From positions 248,001 to 312,000 of the forward strand of contig NZ_JBHSAF010000014.1 of the NCBI RefSeq assembly GCF_042649925.1: a stretch of 64,000 bases of DNA. The letters run 5' to 3'. The position numbers and the translations under genes are program-made. This DNA comes from Pseudaeromonas sharmana (GTDB lineage: Bacteria > Pseudomonadota > Gammaproteobacteria > Enterobacterales > Aeromonadaceae). Under the pieces are notes generated by a model that was not told the DNA's origin, made no database searches, and saw only the letters and a list, made by a program, of their open reading frames with translations. The stretch's first letter is position 1. Each line of letters begins with the position of its first letter. Shown piece after piece: positions 34,590-42,376 of this stretch.

Positions 34590-34793
34590 ATGGCTACCCA
34601 ACTGAATTCTCAAACCAGCACCCTGCAACCTGCCGGTGTTGTTGAACATCTCAAGTCTCTGTGTCTGACCTGGCTGGAGCGTGCACGCAGCCGTCGTGAA
34701 CTGGCAGAGCTGCCGCCCTACCTGCTCAAGGATATTGGCTTGACCGAATCAGACCGTTTTAACGAGAGCAACAAGCCATTCTGGCGCGATTAA
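34590..34793 (+). CDS. DUF1127 small protein
   Basis: A 67-residue protein with the DUF1127 (YjiS-like) C-terminus: WLERARSRRELAELPPYLLKDIGLTESDRFNESNKPFW. The Arg-rich helix and KDIGL turn define the family; in alphaproteobacteria relatives have been tied to RNA turnover and phosphate or C/N metabolism, but the role here is unknown. AATGAGGAG ribosome site is 8 bases upstream. It is a single-gene unit with its own promoter and a strong terminator 90 bases after the stop. Confidence 0.9.
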   Translation: MATQLNSQTSTLQPAGVVEHLKSLCLTWLERARSRRELAELPPYLLKDIGLTESDRFNESNKPFWRD

Positions 34794-34883
34794 GGAGAAA
34801 GGGACTGCGTTAGCAACAAAGTCTGTCTACTGACGATTCCATTTCCCTGTGGAACAGTGGTAACTCAGTTCCTTTATTCCATT

Positions 34884-34907
34884 AGCCCCGCATTGCGGGG
34901 CTTTTTT
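34884..34907 (+). terminator. Terminator after the DUF1127 gene
   Basis: AGCCCCGC / GCGGGGCT hairpin with 3-base loop, followed by TTTTTTG. Confidence 0.92.
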
Positions 34908-35170
34908 GTCAGATAGTCGTCTGCCTCAATGAGGCAAAATGGGTTTCCCATGCAGGCCCACTGTCCAGCCACAACCGATTGCCGAGCCTGTGCCAGGGCA
35001 TCGTGAGGCGACGGCGGTTGGTCACCATACATACCGGGCTAACCCCGGGATATGAACGAGTAGCTCGCGGCAACCATGCAAATCAGCGCCGATACAAGGG
35101 TGTCCGCGGTCTGATATCGGTTGCTGGCAGCCCTTTTGATGATGACGTGCAGTTAGCCGTTTGCCGGTGT
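34908..35170. other. Unexplained intergenic stretch
   Basis: About 260 bases between the DUF1127 terminator and the helicase terminator. No protein gene stands out. Short hairpins are visible (TGCCTC-AAT-GAGGCA near 34931; CCGGG/CCCGGG near 35036; CCGATA/TATCGG near 35091-35122), but without a promoter-plus-terminator arrangement I cannot call an RNA. Confidence 0.3.
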
Positions 35171-35194
35171 AAAAAAGGCAGCCTTGGCTGCCTT
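35171..35194 (-). terminator. Terminator of the DEAD-box helicase
   Basis: AAGGCAGCC / GGCTGCCTT hairpin with a 2-base loop; on the minus strand a TTTTTT tail follows. It lies 24 bases after the helicase stop. Confidence 0.9.
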
Positions 35195-35217
35195 GATACT
35201 CCTCCGGACAATCAGAC

Positions 35218-36573
35218 TCAATCTTTGACTATACGGCGACGCAGCGGCGCAAAACCCTCCTGCGCCAGTTGCTCATCAGAGGCTTGCTTGCCTGGGCGTC
35301 GCCGATGCGCGGCGGCCACTCTGGCGGCATGGGCATCTTCTGTCTTGGATTGTGCCACCTCCTGTTGCGCTTTGCGCAGCAGCGGGTGAGCATGGGGCTT
35401 GCGCTTGCGAGGGGCTGATGTGAGACCCGTAAACTTGGCCTCCAAACCGGGCAACACCATGAAATCATCCGTCAGATTCAATAATTGGCGAACGGCCAGG
35501 TAACTCGCCCAATCCTTGGCGCTGACTAACGAGACGGCAGTGCCTTTGGCCCCGGCACGACCTGTGCGACCAATGCGATGAATGAACTCGGCGGCCACTT
35601 TGGGCATATCAAAGTTGATGACCAGCGACACATTGAGCAGATCCAGACCGCGTGAGGCGATGTCGGTAGTAAACAACACCTTGTGGTGACCTCGCATGAA
35701 ACCGTCCATGATGTTGTTGCGAGCGGATTGTTTCAGATCGGAGGAGAGCGCAACCGAGTTGAAACCCTTGGCGTTAAACAGCGTTGCCAAGCGCTCTGTG
35801 TCACTGCGCGTGGCAGTAAAGACGATGACTTGCTGATAGTTTTCTTGTTGCAGCAGGTATTCGAGTTGAGTCTGTTTGTGGTCCAGGTGATCGGCAAGGA
35901 TAAAACGCAACGAAATGTCGTCGTGTTGTTCAAACTCTTGTCCGACGCTGATGCGTTGCGGGGATTGCAGCAAGACGGTCGAAAGCGCTTCAAAATCGGT
36001 ATGACCCAGCGTGGCCGAGAACATCAGGGTCTGGCGCAGCCGGTGATCTGCCGCATCATGGATTTGTTTGAGTTCATTGGCAAACCCCATGTCGAGCATT
36101 CTGTCTGCCTCATCGAGGATCAGCAGCTCCAGACCATCCAGAAACAGCGAACGTTCTTGCAGATGGTTAGCGATTCGACCCGGCGTCCCGATGACAATAT
36201 GAGGATGACGCTGTAATGCTTTGGCTTGATCGTTGAAATTCTCGCCGCCCAATATGAGTGCCGATTTATAGGATGTGGCTGCAATCAGCAGGCGCAGCTG
36301 GGCATGAACCTGTTTGGCCAGTTCACGGGTCGGGGCCAGGATCAGTGCACGCGGCCCTCGTTTGCCAAGTACGCGACTCGTCAGCAGCCGTTGCACCATA
36401 GGTAACAAAAACGCCAGCGTCTTGCCCGATCCGGTCTTTGATGAGGCGGCGACATCTTTGCTCGCCAGGATCAGCGGGATGGACAGTTTCTGGATTTCAG
36501 TAGGTTCATCAAAGGCCAGATGACTCAAGGCGCCAAGCAACTTGGGGTGCAGCGAAAATTCGTCAAAACGCAA
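35218..36573 (-). CDS. DEAD-box ATP-dependent RNA helicase (SrmB/RhlE-like)
   Basis: RNA helicase, probably in ribosome assembly or RNA decay. The 451-residue protein has the Q-motif start (FDEFSLHPKLLGAL, then EPTEIQ), motif I SKTGSGKT near 45-52, APTRELA, TPGR, DEAD (LILDEADRMLDMGF), SAT, TTDIASRGLD and HRIGRTGRAG. The C-terminal tail from about 380 is basic (PRKRKPHAHPLLRKAQQE and RRRPGK), typical of RNA-binding extensions. Family branch between SrmB and RhlE is not settled from the sequence, so no symbol is given. Its promoter faces that of aroG. Confidence 0.92.
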   Translation of the reverse strand: MRFDEFSLHPKLLGALSHLAFDEPTEIQKLSIPLILASKDVAASSKTGSGKTLAFLLPMVQRLLTSRVLGKRGPRALILAPTRELAKQVHAQLRLLIAATSYKSALILGGENFNDQAKALQRHPHIVIGTPGRIANHLQERSLFLDGLELLILDEADRMLDMGFANELKQIHDAADHRLRQTLMFSATLGHTDFEALSTVLLQSPQRISVGQEFEQHDDISLRFILADHLDHKQTQLEYLLQQENYQQVIVFTATRSDTERLATLFNAKGFNSVALSSDLKQSARNNIMDGFMRGHHKVLFTTDIASRGLDLLNVSLVINFDMPKVAAEFIHRIGRTGRAGAKGTAVSLVSAKDWASYLAVRQLLNLTDDFMVLPGLEAKFTGLTSAPRKRKPHAHPLLRKAQQEVAQSKTEDAHAARVAAAHRRRPGKQASDEQLAQEGFAPLRRRIVKD

Positions 36574-36673
36574 AACAGACTCCAGTGATCAGATACTGTT
36601 TTCTATTCTATGCCAACGGCGCGCGCTAGGCGATGTCAGCGTTGTAAAAGCACGCTTCAGAGTGGCGCTTTAG

Positions 36674-36703
36674 TTGACACCGGCCGGCTAAAGCTTCTAG
36701 ATT
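36674..36703 (+). promoter_or_regulatory. Sigma-70 promoter of aroG
   Basis: TTGACA at 36674-36679, 18-base spacer, TAGATT at 36698-36703. Transcription would start near 36710 and give a ~180-base leader. The 318-base gap 36574-36891 also contains the helicase promoter side. The leader has a 12-base palindrome AGCCCATGGGCT near 36848 but no attenuator-like terminator. Confidence 0.5.
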
Positions 36704-36891
36704 GTTGTCTCCGTCGACACTGACGCCAGGGAGCGGAGCCCGAAAGGGGTTGTCCGTGACTTGCCAGGCGTATGACTGTGGTTTGTGTTCCGTTTGTTGC
36801 TTAGCCTCGATTGCGGTTCCCTTCATCCTTTCTACGTCGGTTTAAAGCCAGCCCATGGGCTCCTTGGCACTTTCACTATGGGAAGTAGATG

Positions 36892-37950
36892 ATGCAATAC
36901 CAAACCGATGACGTTCGCATTAAAGAGATTAAGGAATTGTTGCCTCCGGTGGCCGTTCTGGAAAAATACCCCGCCACTGAAACAGCATCGGCTACCGTTT
37001 TTGAAGCGCGCCAGGCCATTCACAACATTCTCTCAGGCACCGATGATCGGTTGTTGGTCGTCATTGGTCCCTGTTCTATTCACGACCCACAAGCCGGCAT
37101 TGAATATGGCCAACGTCTGCTGGCCTTGCGCGATGAACTCAAAGATCGCCTCGAAATCGTCATGCGTGTCTATTTTGAGAAGCCACGCACCACTGTCGGT
37201 TGGAAAGGGCTGATCAACGATCCCTACATGGATGGTACTTTCCGTATCAACGATGGTCTGCGGATTGGTCGCAAGTTGCTGCTGGATCTGAACGAAATGG
37301 GCATGCCTACCGCCAGCGAGTTCCTGGATATGATCTCGCCGCAATATGTCGCAGATTTGATGAGTTGGGGCGCTATCGGTGCTCGTACCACTGAATCGCA
37401 AGTCCACCGCGAACTGGCATCCGGCTTGTCTTGTCCGGTTGGGTTCAAAAACGGTACCGATGGCACCACTAAAGTGGCCGTTGATGCTATCAATGCCGCC
37501 AGCGCATCACACTGTTTCCTGTCGGTAACCAAATATGGTCATTCTGCCATCGTGCAGACCGGTGGCAACCCGGATTGTCATATTATCCTGCGCGGTGGCA
37601 AGGAGCCGAATTACAGTGCCGCCCACGTCGCGGCGGTGGCAGACGATCTGGCCAAGGCCGGATTGCCGCAAAAAGTCATGGTCGACTTCAGCCACGCCAA
37701 CAGCTCCAAGCAGTTCAAGAAGCAGATGGAAGTGTGTGAAGATGTCTGCGGCCAGATTGCCAATGGTAGCCAGAGTGTATTTGGCGTCATGGTGGAGAGC
37801 CACCTGGTAGAGGGGCGGCAGGATCTGATTGAAGGTGAGGCTTGCAAGCTGACCTTTGGACAAAGCATCACGGACGCCTGCATTGGCTGGAGTGATACCG
37901 AACAGTTGTTGCGTCAACTGGCCGAAGCGGTCGCCAGACGTCGCGGCTAA
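36892..37950 (+). CDS. aroG: 3-deoxy-7-phosphoheptulonate synthase (DAHP synthase), AroG type
   Basis: First enzyme of the shikimate pathway; condenses phosphoenolpyruvate and erythrose 4-phosphate. 352 residues, MQYQTDDVRIKEIKELLPP start matching E. coli AroG closely, hence the phenylalanine-sensitive isoform is likely. Two ATGs are adjacent (36889 and 36892); the second has the better distance from GGGAAG. Motifs: VIGPCSIHDP, KPRTTVGWKGLINDP, ARTTESQ and MVDFSHANS. A terminator follows 30 bases after the stop. Confidence 0.95.
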   Translation: MQYQTDDVRIKEIKELLPPVAVLEKYPATETASATVFEARQAIHNILSGTDDRLLVVIGPCSIHDPQAGIEYGQRLLALRDELKDRLEIVMRVYFEKPRTTVGWKGLINDPYMDGTFRINDGLRIGRKLLLDLNEMGMPTASEFLDMISPQYVADLMSWGAIGARTTESQVHRELASGLSCPVGFKNGTDGTTKVAVDAINAASASHCFLSVTKYGHSAIVQTGGNPDCHIILRGGKEPNYSAAHVAAVADDLAKAGLPQKVMVDFSHANSSKQFKKQMEVCEDVCGQIANGSQSVFGVMVESHLVEGRQDLIEGEACKLTFGQSITDACIGWSDTEQLLRQLAEAVARRRG

Positions 37951-37980
37951 TCAGCGCGCTCTTGCGCTGCAACATGATAT

Positions 37981-38002
37981 AAAGAGGACTTCGGTCCTCT
38001 TT
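37981..38002. terminator. Terminator between aroG and the prepilin gene
   Basis: AAAGAGGAC-TTCG-GTCCTCTTT, a stable UUCG-loop hairpin, with ATTATTTTC after it on the plus strand. It can also serve the convergent prepilin gene, whose stop is 18 bases away. Confidence 0.88.
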
Positions 38003-38019
38003 ATTATTTTCATGCTTAC

Positions 38020-38544
38020 TCAGCAACCAGTGGTGACGAGGGCGTAGGATGCGGCATTACTTGCGGCGCTATCGGCATCACAACTGGCCGGATTAGTGGA
38101 TCCATAAGCTTGCCGATACATGAAATAGCAGTTACTGGCTTTTACCGTACTGTTATTACCGCGTACATAGCCGAAATACACCTTGTCGACATCTTCTTCC
38201 TGACTGGCAAGTGTATCTGTGCTGTAGTCTAGCCGCTTGCTGACATCGGTATTATCCAGATAGCCACACTTGAGACGTGTTTCATAGGTACCATCTCCAT
38301 CTAGATCGACATCCGTTAGATCCGCTCTTCCCGAAACGGCTTTTACACTGTACGACGGCATTTTCGATTTCAGGTACACCAATTGATTGGCCTCTTTGAC
38401 ACTGGCCTGCAACTGACCCAGTACCTTGATACGAGCATCGGCGCCGAAAGATAATAGACGGGGGGCGGCGATGACAGCCAAAATGCCAACAATGACAATC
38501 ACGATAATCAGTTCAATTAATGTAAAACCGTTTTTTGGGGTCAC
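38020..38544 (-). CDS. Type IV prepilin / MSHA-like pilin subunit (orphan)
   Basis: Secreted pilin-like protein. With the GTG at 38544 the precursor starts MTPKNG, then the mature N-terminus FTLIELIIVIVIVGILAVIAAP, a standard class III signal with cleavage after Gly6 and Glu5 of the mature form. A GTG three codons upstream is less likely, because ACGAG sits 9 bases before the chosen one. The 174-residue precursor has four cysteines, in the globular part and near the C-terminus, able to form disulfides. Mature start and the ARIKVLGQLQASVKEANQLVY region resemble MshA pilins. No pilus assembly genes are near. Confidence 0.85.
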   Translation of the reverse strand: MTPKNGFTLIELIIVIVIVGILAVIAAPRLLSFGADARIKVLGQLQASVKEANQLVYLKSKMPSYSVKAVSGRADLTDVDLDGDGTYETRLKCGYLDNTDVSKRLDYSTDTLASQEEDVDKVYFGYVRGNNSTVKASNCYFMYRQAYGSTNPASCDADSAASNAASYALVTTGC

Positions 38545-38764
38545 GCGACACACTCGTTAGTCATCAGTTGCCGAACATTCTGCTGATTAAATAAAATATT
38601 TCAATCTACATCAGTGATAATACCGTAATGAGCGGGGCGATTTAGGCGCCAAATCCAGGGGCCGCGGATTGACCGGAAGGGTAAGCGTCGAAACAGAGCG
38701 CTTATAGTCAGTGACAGCGGGCATCGTTATAATCGCCCATACAATAATGCAGGTGGATTAAAGC

Positions 38765-39523
38765 GTGTTCAAACAGGCCAAGCGACACCAGGAAATTCTC
38801 GAACTCCTCAGTCAAAATGGATTTGCCTCGACAGAGGAACTGGTTGCCCAGCTAGATGTCAGCCCGCAAACAATTCGTCGCGATCTCAATGAATTGGCAG
38901 AACAAGGCAAGGTGGCGCGACACCACGGAGGGGCCTCTTTGCCCAGTGCCCCGTTGGTAATACCGGCAAAATCCGGTTCGGATGCTGAATCCAGATTGCG
39001 CATGGCGCGGTTTATCGCGCAACGCATACCTGATGGTGCCTCGCTATTTTTATCGTCTGGTCCGTTAATGGAAGCCGTTGCCGCAGCGCTCCTCGATCAC
39101 CGTGATTTACGCATTGCCACATCCAATTTGAATATCGCAGCGCTGCTGACGGCCCGAGATGATTTTCAGGTATATATCAGTGCCGGTCAGGTCTGCAGTA
39201 GAACCGGTCTGGTTCAAAGCCAGAGTGCTTATGATTTTCTGCGTCAATTCCAGATGGATTACTGTTTGCTCGAAGCCTGCGCAGTTGAGCCGGATGGTCA
39301 GCTGCTGGGGCTGGATGAGGCCTTGGTCAGCTGCGAGCAAATCATGATTCGGCAGGCCAGGGCCGTCTGGGTTGCTATACCCCCACACGCGGCGCAGTCC
39401 AGAGGCATGTTCTTCATTGCGGCAGCGATGCAGATATCAGAGGTGTTCTTTGCCGAGTTACCCGAAACAGCGTTGACGCAGGTATATGATCAGCAAGGCG
39501 TCAAATGGAAGATTTGTTCTTAA
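38765..39523 (+). CDS. DeoR/GlpR-family transcriptional regulator
   Basis: DNA-binding repressor-type protein, 252 residues, with the DeoR helix-turn-helix at about 6-57 (RHQEILELLSQNGFASTEEL, SPQTIRRDLNELAEQGKVARHHGGA) and a C-terminal sugar-phosphate sensor domain from about 75. Start is GTG with AGGTGG upstream. The effector domain is diverged: the usual GlpR sequence DGSS is replaced by DGASLFLSSG. No glycerol or sugar operon is next to it, so the target is unknown; GlpR is the nearest relative by eye. Confidence 0.85.
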   Translation: MFKQAKRHQEILELLSQNGFASTEELVAQLDVSPQTIRRDLNELAEQGKVARHHGGASLPSAPLVIPAKSGSDAESRLRMARFIAQRIPDGASLFLSSGPLMEAVAAALLDHRDLRIATSNLNIAALLTARDDFQVYISAGQVCSRTGLVQSQSAYDFLRQFQMDYCLLEACAVEPDGQLLGLDEALVSCEQIMIRQARAVWVAIPPHAAQSRGMFFIAAAMQISEVFFAELPETALTQVYDQQGVKWKICS

Positions 39524-39545
39524 CGCTCACCGTATTCTGTTTTCG

Positions 39546-40061
39546 TTATTTTTCTGGGGAAACAGTTGTCTCTTTCCAGATGAGATATAGCCGTAAATCG
39601 AATTCCAATTGATGATAATCGGGCTCCATGTGCTGACAAAGTTGGTAAAAGGCTCTGTCATGTGCCTTGACTTTAAGATGTGCCAGTTCATGTACGACTA
39701 TCATCCGTAAAAAGGCGTCAGGGGTTTGTTTGAATAACGAGGCGATGCGTATTTCATTTTTTGCCTTGAGCTTTCCACCTTGTATTCTGGCAATTTGCGT
39801 GTTCAAACCTAATGCCTGCTGCACCAGATTTAATTTGTTATCAAATTGAACACGTGACAGGGGCGCTGCGTGTTTCATGAAACGCTCTTTGAGTGTCATC
39901 GCGTATTCATATAACGCCTTGTCATTTTGCACGCTGTGGCTTTGTTGGCCATATCGATGGGCAAACCACTCAGCCAGTTTTCCACTGCTGATTAATTTTT
40001 GTGCTTGTTGTTGAATGGACTCCGGATAACCGGCCAAATAATTCAAGTGTTTGGGTTGCAT
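39546..40061 (-). CDS. ygjP: YgjP-family metallopeptidase-like protein
   Basis: A 171-residue protein close to E. coli YgjP (DUF45, WLM/M48-like). The metal motif H124-E-L-A-H128 is intact and is followed by KVKAHDRAFYQLCQHMEPDYHQLEFDLR, a highly conserved block. QGGKLKAKNEIRIA is another family signature. The family is a predicted zinc metallopeptidase; the substrate is unknown. It converges with the DeoR regulator gene and is divergent from tmaR. Confidence 0.93.
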   Translation of the reverse strand: MQPKHLNYLAGYPESIQQQAQKLISSGKLAEWFAHRYGQQSHSVQNDKALYEYAMTLKERFMKHAAPLSRVQFDNKLNLVQQALGLNTQIARIQGGKLKAKNEIRIASLFKQTPDAFLRMIVVHELAHLKVKAHDRAFYQLCQHMEPDYHQLEFDLRLYLIWKETTVSPEK

Positions 40062-40154
40062 ACTCCCTCCGCGCGGGGATTATAGGCACTGGCGCGTATC
40101 ACTCCAAGCCGTCAGTCGCGTATCAATAGGTAACAATACGCAAGTCTGTGGTAA

Positions 40155-40222
40155 CCCCTGTCGCCAGAGGGGCATTTTTCGCTATGCTAATAGCGTTTTC
40201 AAATCGATGTCGCCACGACATC
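40155..40222 (+). promoter_or_regulatory. Three serial hairpins in the tmaR leader
   Basis: CCCCT / AGGGG at 40155-40172 followed by CATTTTT; CGCTAT-GCTA-ATAGCG at 40180-40195 followed by TTTT; and GATGTCG-CCA-CGACATC at 40206-40222. The first two look like weak terminators ahead of tmaR, with the third near its ribosome site. They may form a leader switch or the end of a small RNA. Confidence 0.35.
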
Positions 40223-40257
40223 ATAGCGTTACAAAAACATCCATAAGGGGTTAGAAG

Positions 40258-40581
40258 ATGGAACAGGTCAACATCTCGATGTTCAGTGATGTGTTGGAGT
40301 ATGTGCGTATGTCTCGTCGTCGGAATAAGCTCAAGCGCGAGATCGAAGATAACGAGAAGAAGATCCGCGATAACCAGAAGCGCGTCCTGTTGCTGGACAA
40401 CCTGGCTGACTACATCAAACCGGGTATGAGCGTGGAAGAGATCCAGGCAATTATCGCCAGCATGAAGAGCGATTATGAGGATCGTGTTGATGAATACGTC
40501 ATCAAGAACGCGGAACTCTCTAGTGAACGCCGTGAGTTGAGCCAGAAACTGACTGCTTTGGGCCGCGATAAGCGCAGCTGA
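40258..40581 (+). CDS. tmaR: PTS system regulator TmaR (YeeX)
   Basis: A 107-residue coiled-coil protein close to E. coli YeeX/TmaR, which places PTS enzyme I at the cell pole and affects sugar uptake. The core EKKIRDNQKRVLLLDNL then ADYIKPGMSVEEIQ is nearly identical to the enterobacterial protein. Mostly helical, charged, no membrane segment. It stands alone, with an AAGGGG ribosome site 6 bases before the ATG and a terminator afterwards. Confidence 0.95.
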   Translation: MEQVNISMFSDVLEYVRMSRRRNKLKREIEDNEKKIRDNQKRVLLLDNLADYIKPGMSVEEIQAIIASMKSDYEDRVDEYVIKNAELSSERRELSQKLTALGRDKRS

Positions 40582-40598
40582 TCACCGATCTGTGGAAG

Positions 40599-40625
40599 AA
40601 CCCGGCTCAAGGCCGGGTTTTTTTG
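40599..40625 (+). terminator. Terminator of tmaR
   Basis: AACCCGGC / GCCGGGTT hairpin followed by TTTTTTG, 18 bases after the tmaR stop. Confidence 0.92.
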
Positions 40626-40699
40626 TTTAGGCCGCTGCCTTCTATACTCATGCAAGCAGGCAATCCGTTGTGTTGTTCAGTGAGCATCGAGAGCGCGAT

Positions 40700-41599
40700 A
40701 TGAGAAGAAACAGCTGGCTGGGTGGCGTCCTACTCGGACTGGTACTGGTGTCATCCGACACACAAGCTTTGCATTGTGTTGCTCTGATAACCGGGAGCTC
40801 GGGAACTCATTTCTGGCGGTCGGTGGAGTCGGGGGCACGCAAGGCCGCGGGGGAGATGGGTGTCGAGTTGTTCTATCGTCAACCTCATGATGAGGCGGCA
40901 CACAAGGAACAACGAGAGCTAATCAAAGAGGCGTTGCAACGAGGCTGCCAGGGGCTGGTTCTGGCGCCGAGCAGCCCGGCGCAAGCCGATGTCGTCAGCG
41001 CCTGGCTAGACAAATCACTCACTGTGGTATTGATCGATCGCCAGATGAACATTGGCCCAGTGACGGCCGAGGTTATGACGGATAACTATGCCGCCGGCCG
41101 GCTCGCAGCTCAGAAACTGGCGTTGTCACTGCGGAATCAAGGGCATGTCACGGTACTGCGTTTGAAAAAAGGGATCCCGTCCACAGATGCGCGGGAGCAG
41201 GGTTTTATTGATGAAGTAAAACGCACGCGGATGACGCTCATTGATCCTGTCTATCTGGGGGCGGATATCAATGATATCCGCAAGACAGCCGAGCATTACC
41301 TAAAGCTGCATGGCGCCGAGTTGGATGGCATCTTCACTCCCAACGAAATGACGACCGTCGGTGTGATGGCCGAGCTGCGCCGATCCCCGCATCATGGTCG
41401 CATTGTGCATATTGGATTCGATTTTAATCGCTTCTTGTTACAAGCACTGCAGAAGGGCGAAATTGCCGGTCTGGTATTGCAGCAGCCATTTGTGATGGGC
41501 TACCAAGGTGTGAAAATGGCAGTTAAAAACACCGGGCCGTCATCGGAGCATACTCATCATACGCCGGTTTTCTATTTAACACTGAAATCGTTACAGTAA
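40700..41599 (+). CDS. Periplasmic sugar-binding-type protein (Peripla_BP_4), orphan
   Basis: A 299-residue protein with a signal peptide (MRRNSWLGGVLLGLVLVSSD then TQA, cleavage after about residue 23) and a ribose-binding-like fold: ALITGSSGTHFWRSVESGARKAA, LIKEALQRGCQGLVLAPSSP, VLIDRQ, TDNYAAGRLAAQKLA, DGIFTPNEMTTVG and GFDFNRFLLQALQKGEIAG. The start is the ATG at 40700, 10 codons inside the open frame, because the signal peptide begins there. No ABC ATPase or permease is adjacent, so it may serve a distant transporter, a chemoreceptor or a two-component sensor. Confidence 0.85.
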   Translation: MRRNSWLGGVLLGLVLVSSDTQALHCVALITGSSGTHFWRSVESGARKAAGEMGVELFYRQPHDEAAHKEQRELIKEALQRGCQGLVLAPSSPAQADVVSAWLDKSLTVVLIDRQMNIGPVTAEVMTDNYAAGRLAAQKLALSLRNQGHVTVLRLKKGIPSTDAREQGFIDEVKRTRMTLIDPVYLGADINDIRKTAEHYLKLHGAELDGIFTPNEMTTVGVMAELRRSPHHGRIVHIGFDFNRFLLQALQKGEIAGLVLQQPFVMGYQGVKMAVKNTGPSSEHTHHTPVFYLTLKSLQ

Positions 41600-41710
41600 G
41601 CGGAAGGGAAAGCGTTTTTGCAACTCAACACCGATGTCGGTAGCGCCAAGCTCAAGGCTCCATCACCCGAGCCCGGTGCACAACCATGAGAAGAGACAGT
41701 TTCGAGATAA

Positions 41711-41735
41711 GGGAAGTGCCTGTGGAGCACTTCCC
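41711..41735 (-). terminator. Probable end hairpin of the his operon
   Basis: Perfect 9-base repeat GGGAAGTGC / GCACTTCCC with a 7-base loop, 12 bases after the hisI stop. The T-tract is poor (TTATC), so termination may be Rho-assisted. Confidence 0.5.
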
Positions 41736-41746
41736 TGCTCTGGATC

Positions 41747-42376
41747 TTAAGCCGCGGTTGTATGTCGTTCACGCAGGCGTTGAACCACATCGGCAAGTTG
41801 CAGCCCTTCGTTTTGCAGCAACACTGTCAGGTGATAGAGCAGATCTGCGGATTCATTGATCAGCTCTTCACGGTCTTTCGCCATCGCTGCCAGTGCCACT
41901 TCGACACCCTCTTCGCCGACCTTCTGCGCGATGCGCTTGGTACCTTTGGCATACAGGCGTGCGGTGTAGCTTGACTCCGGACTGGCCTCTTTGCGAGCGG
42001 CCAGGATCTGTTCGAGCTCGGCCAGAAAGCCCAGCGGGGGCAGGGGATGACCGTCGAAGCAGCTGGGGCAACCACGATGACAGGTCGGGCCAATCGGATC
42101 GGCGGCAATCAGCAGACAATCCTGATCGCAGTCGGTCGAGATGGCGCGCAGTTGCAGGTAATGGCCCGAGCTTTCACCCTTGGTCCATAGCCGCTCTTTA
42201 GTGCGGCTATAAAAAGTGACATGACCGGTATCGAGGGTCGTCTGCAATGCTTCCGGGTTCATGAACCCCTGCATTAACACTTCACCACTGTGGACATGCT
42301 GGACGATCACCGGCATCAGGCCGGCCACCTTGTTCCAGTCCAGTTGCTGACTATCAAATGGATGCTGTTCAGTCAC
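41747..42376 (-). CDS. hisI: Phosphoribosyl-AMP cyclohydrolase / phosphoribosyl-ATP pyrophosphatase (HisIE)
   Basis: Bifunctional enzyme for histidine steps 2 and 3, 209 residues. The N-terminal half (to ~115) has WNKVAGLMPVIVQ and zinc residues in TCHRGCPSC; the C-terminal half (from ~120) is the pyrophosphatase with KVGEEGVEVALAA and the acidic EELINESADLLYH. The chosen start is a GTG at 42376 with GAAGGAG 9 bases upstream, overlapping the hisF stop by 8 bases; an ATG at 42394 would place that ribosome site inside the gene. Confidence 0.95.
   Translation of the reverse strand: MTEQHPFDSQQLDWNKVAGLMPVIVQHVHSGEVLMQGFMNPEALQTTLDTGHVTFYSRTKERLWTKGESSGHYLQLRAISTDCDQDCLLIAADPIGPTCHRGCPSCFDGHPLPPLGFLAELEQILAARKEASPESSYTARLYAKGTKRIAQKVGEEGVEVALAAMAKDREELINESADLLYHLTVLLQNEGLQLADVVQRLRERHTTAA

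Noticed and set aside
34979..35389. 136-residue plus-strand frame opposite the helicase end
   Set aside because: Half of it is antisense to the helicase C-terminus and crosses its terminator; not a credible gene.
36710..36888. Phenylalanine attenuator in the aroG leader
   Set aside because: A short frame with few Phe codons exists but there is no terminator hairpin with a T-run.
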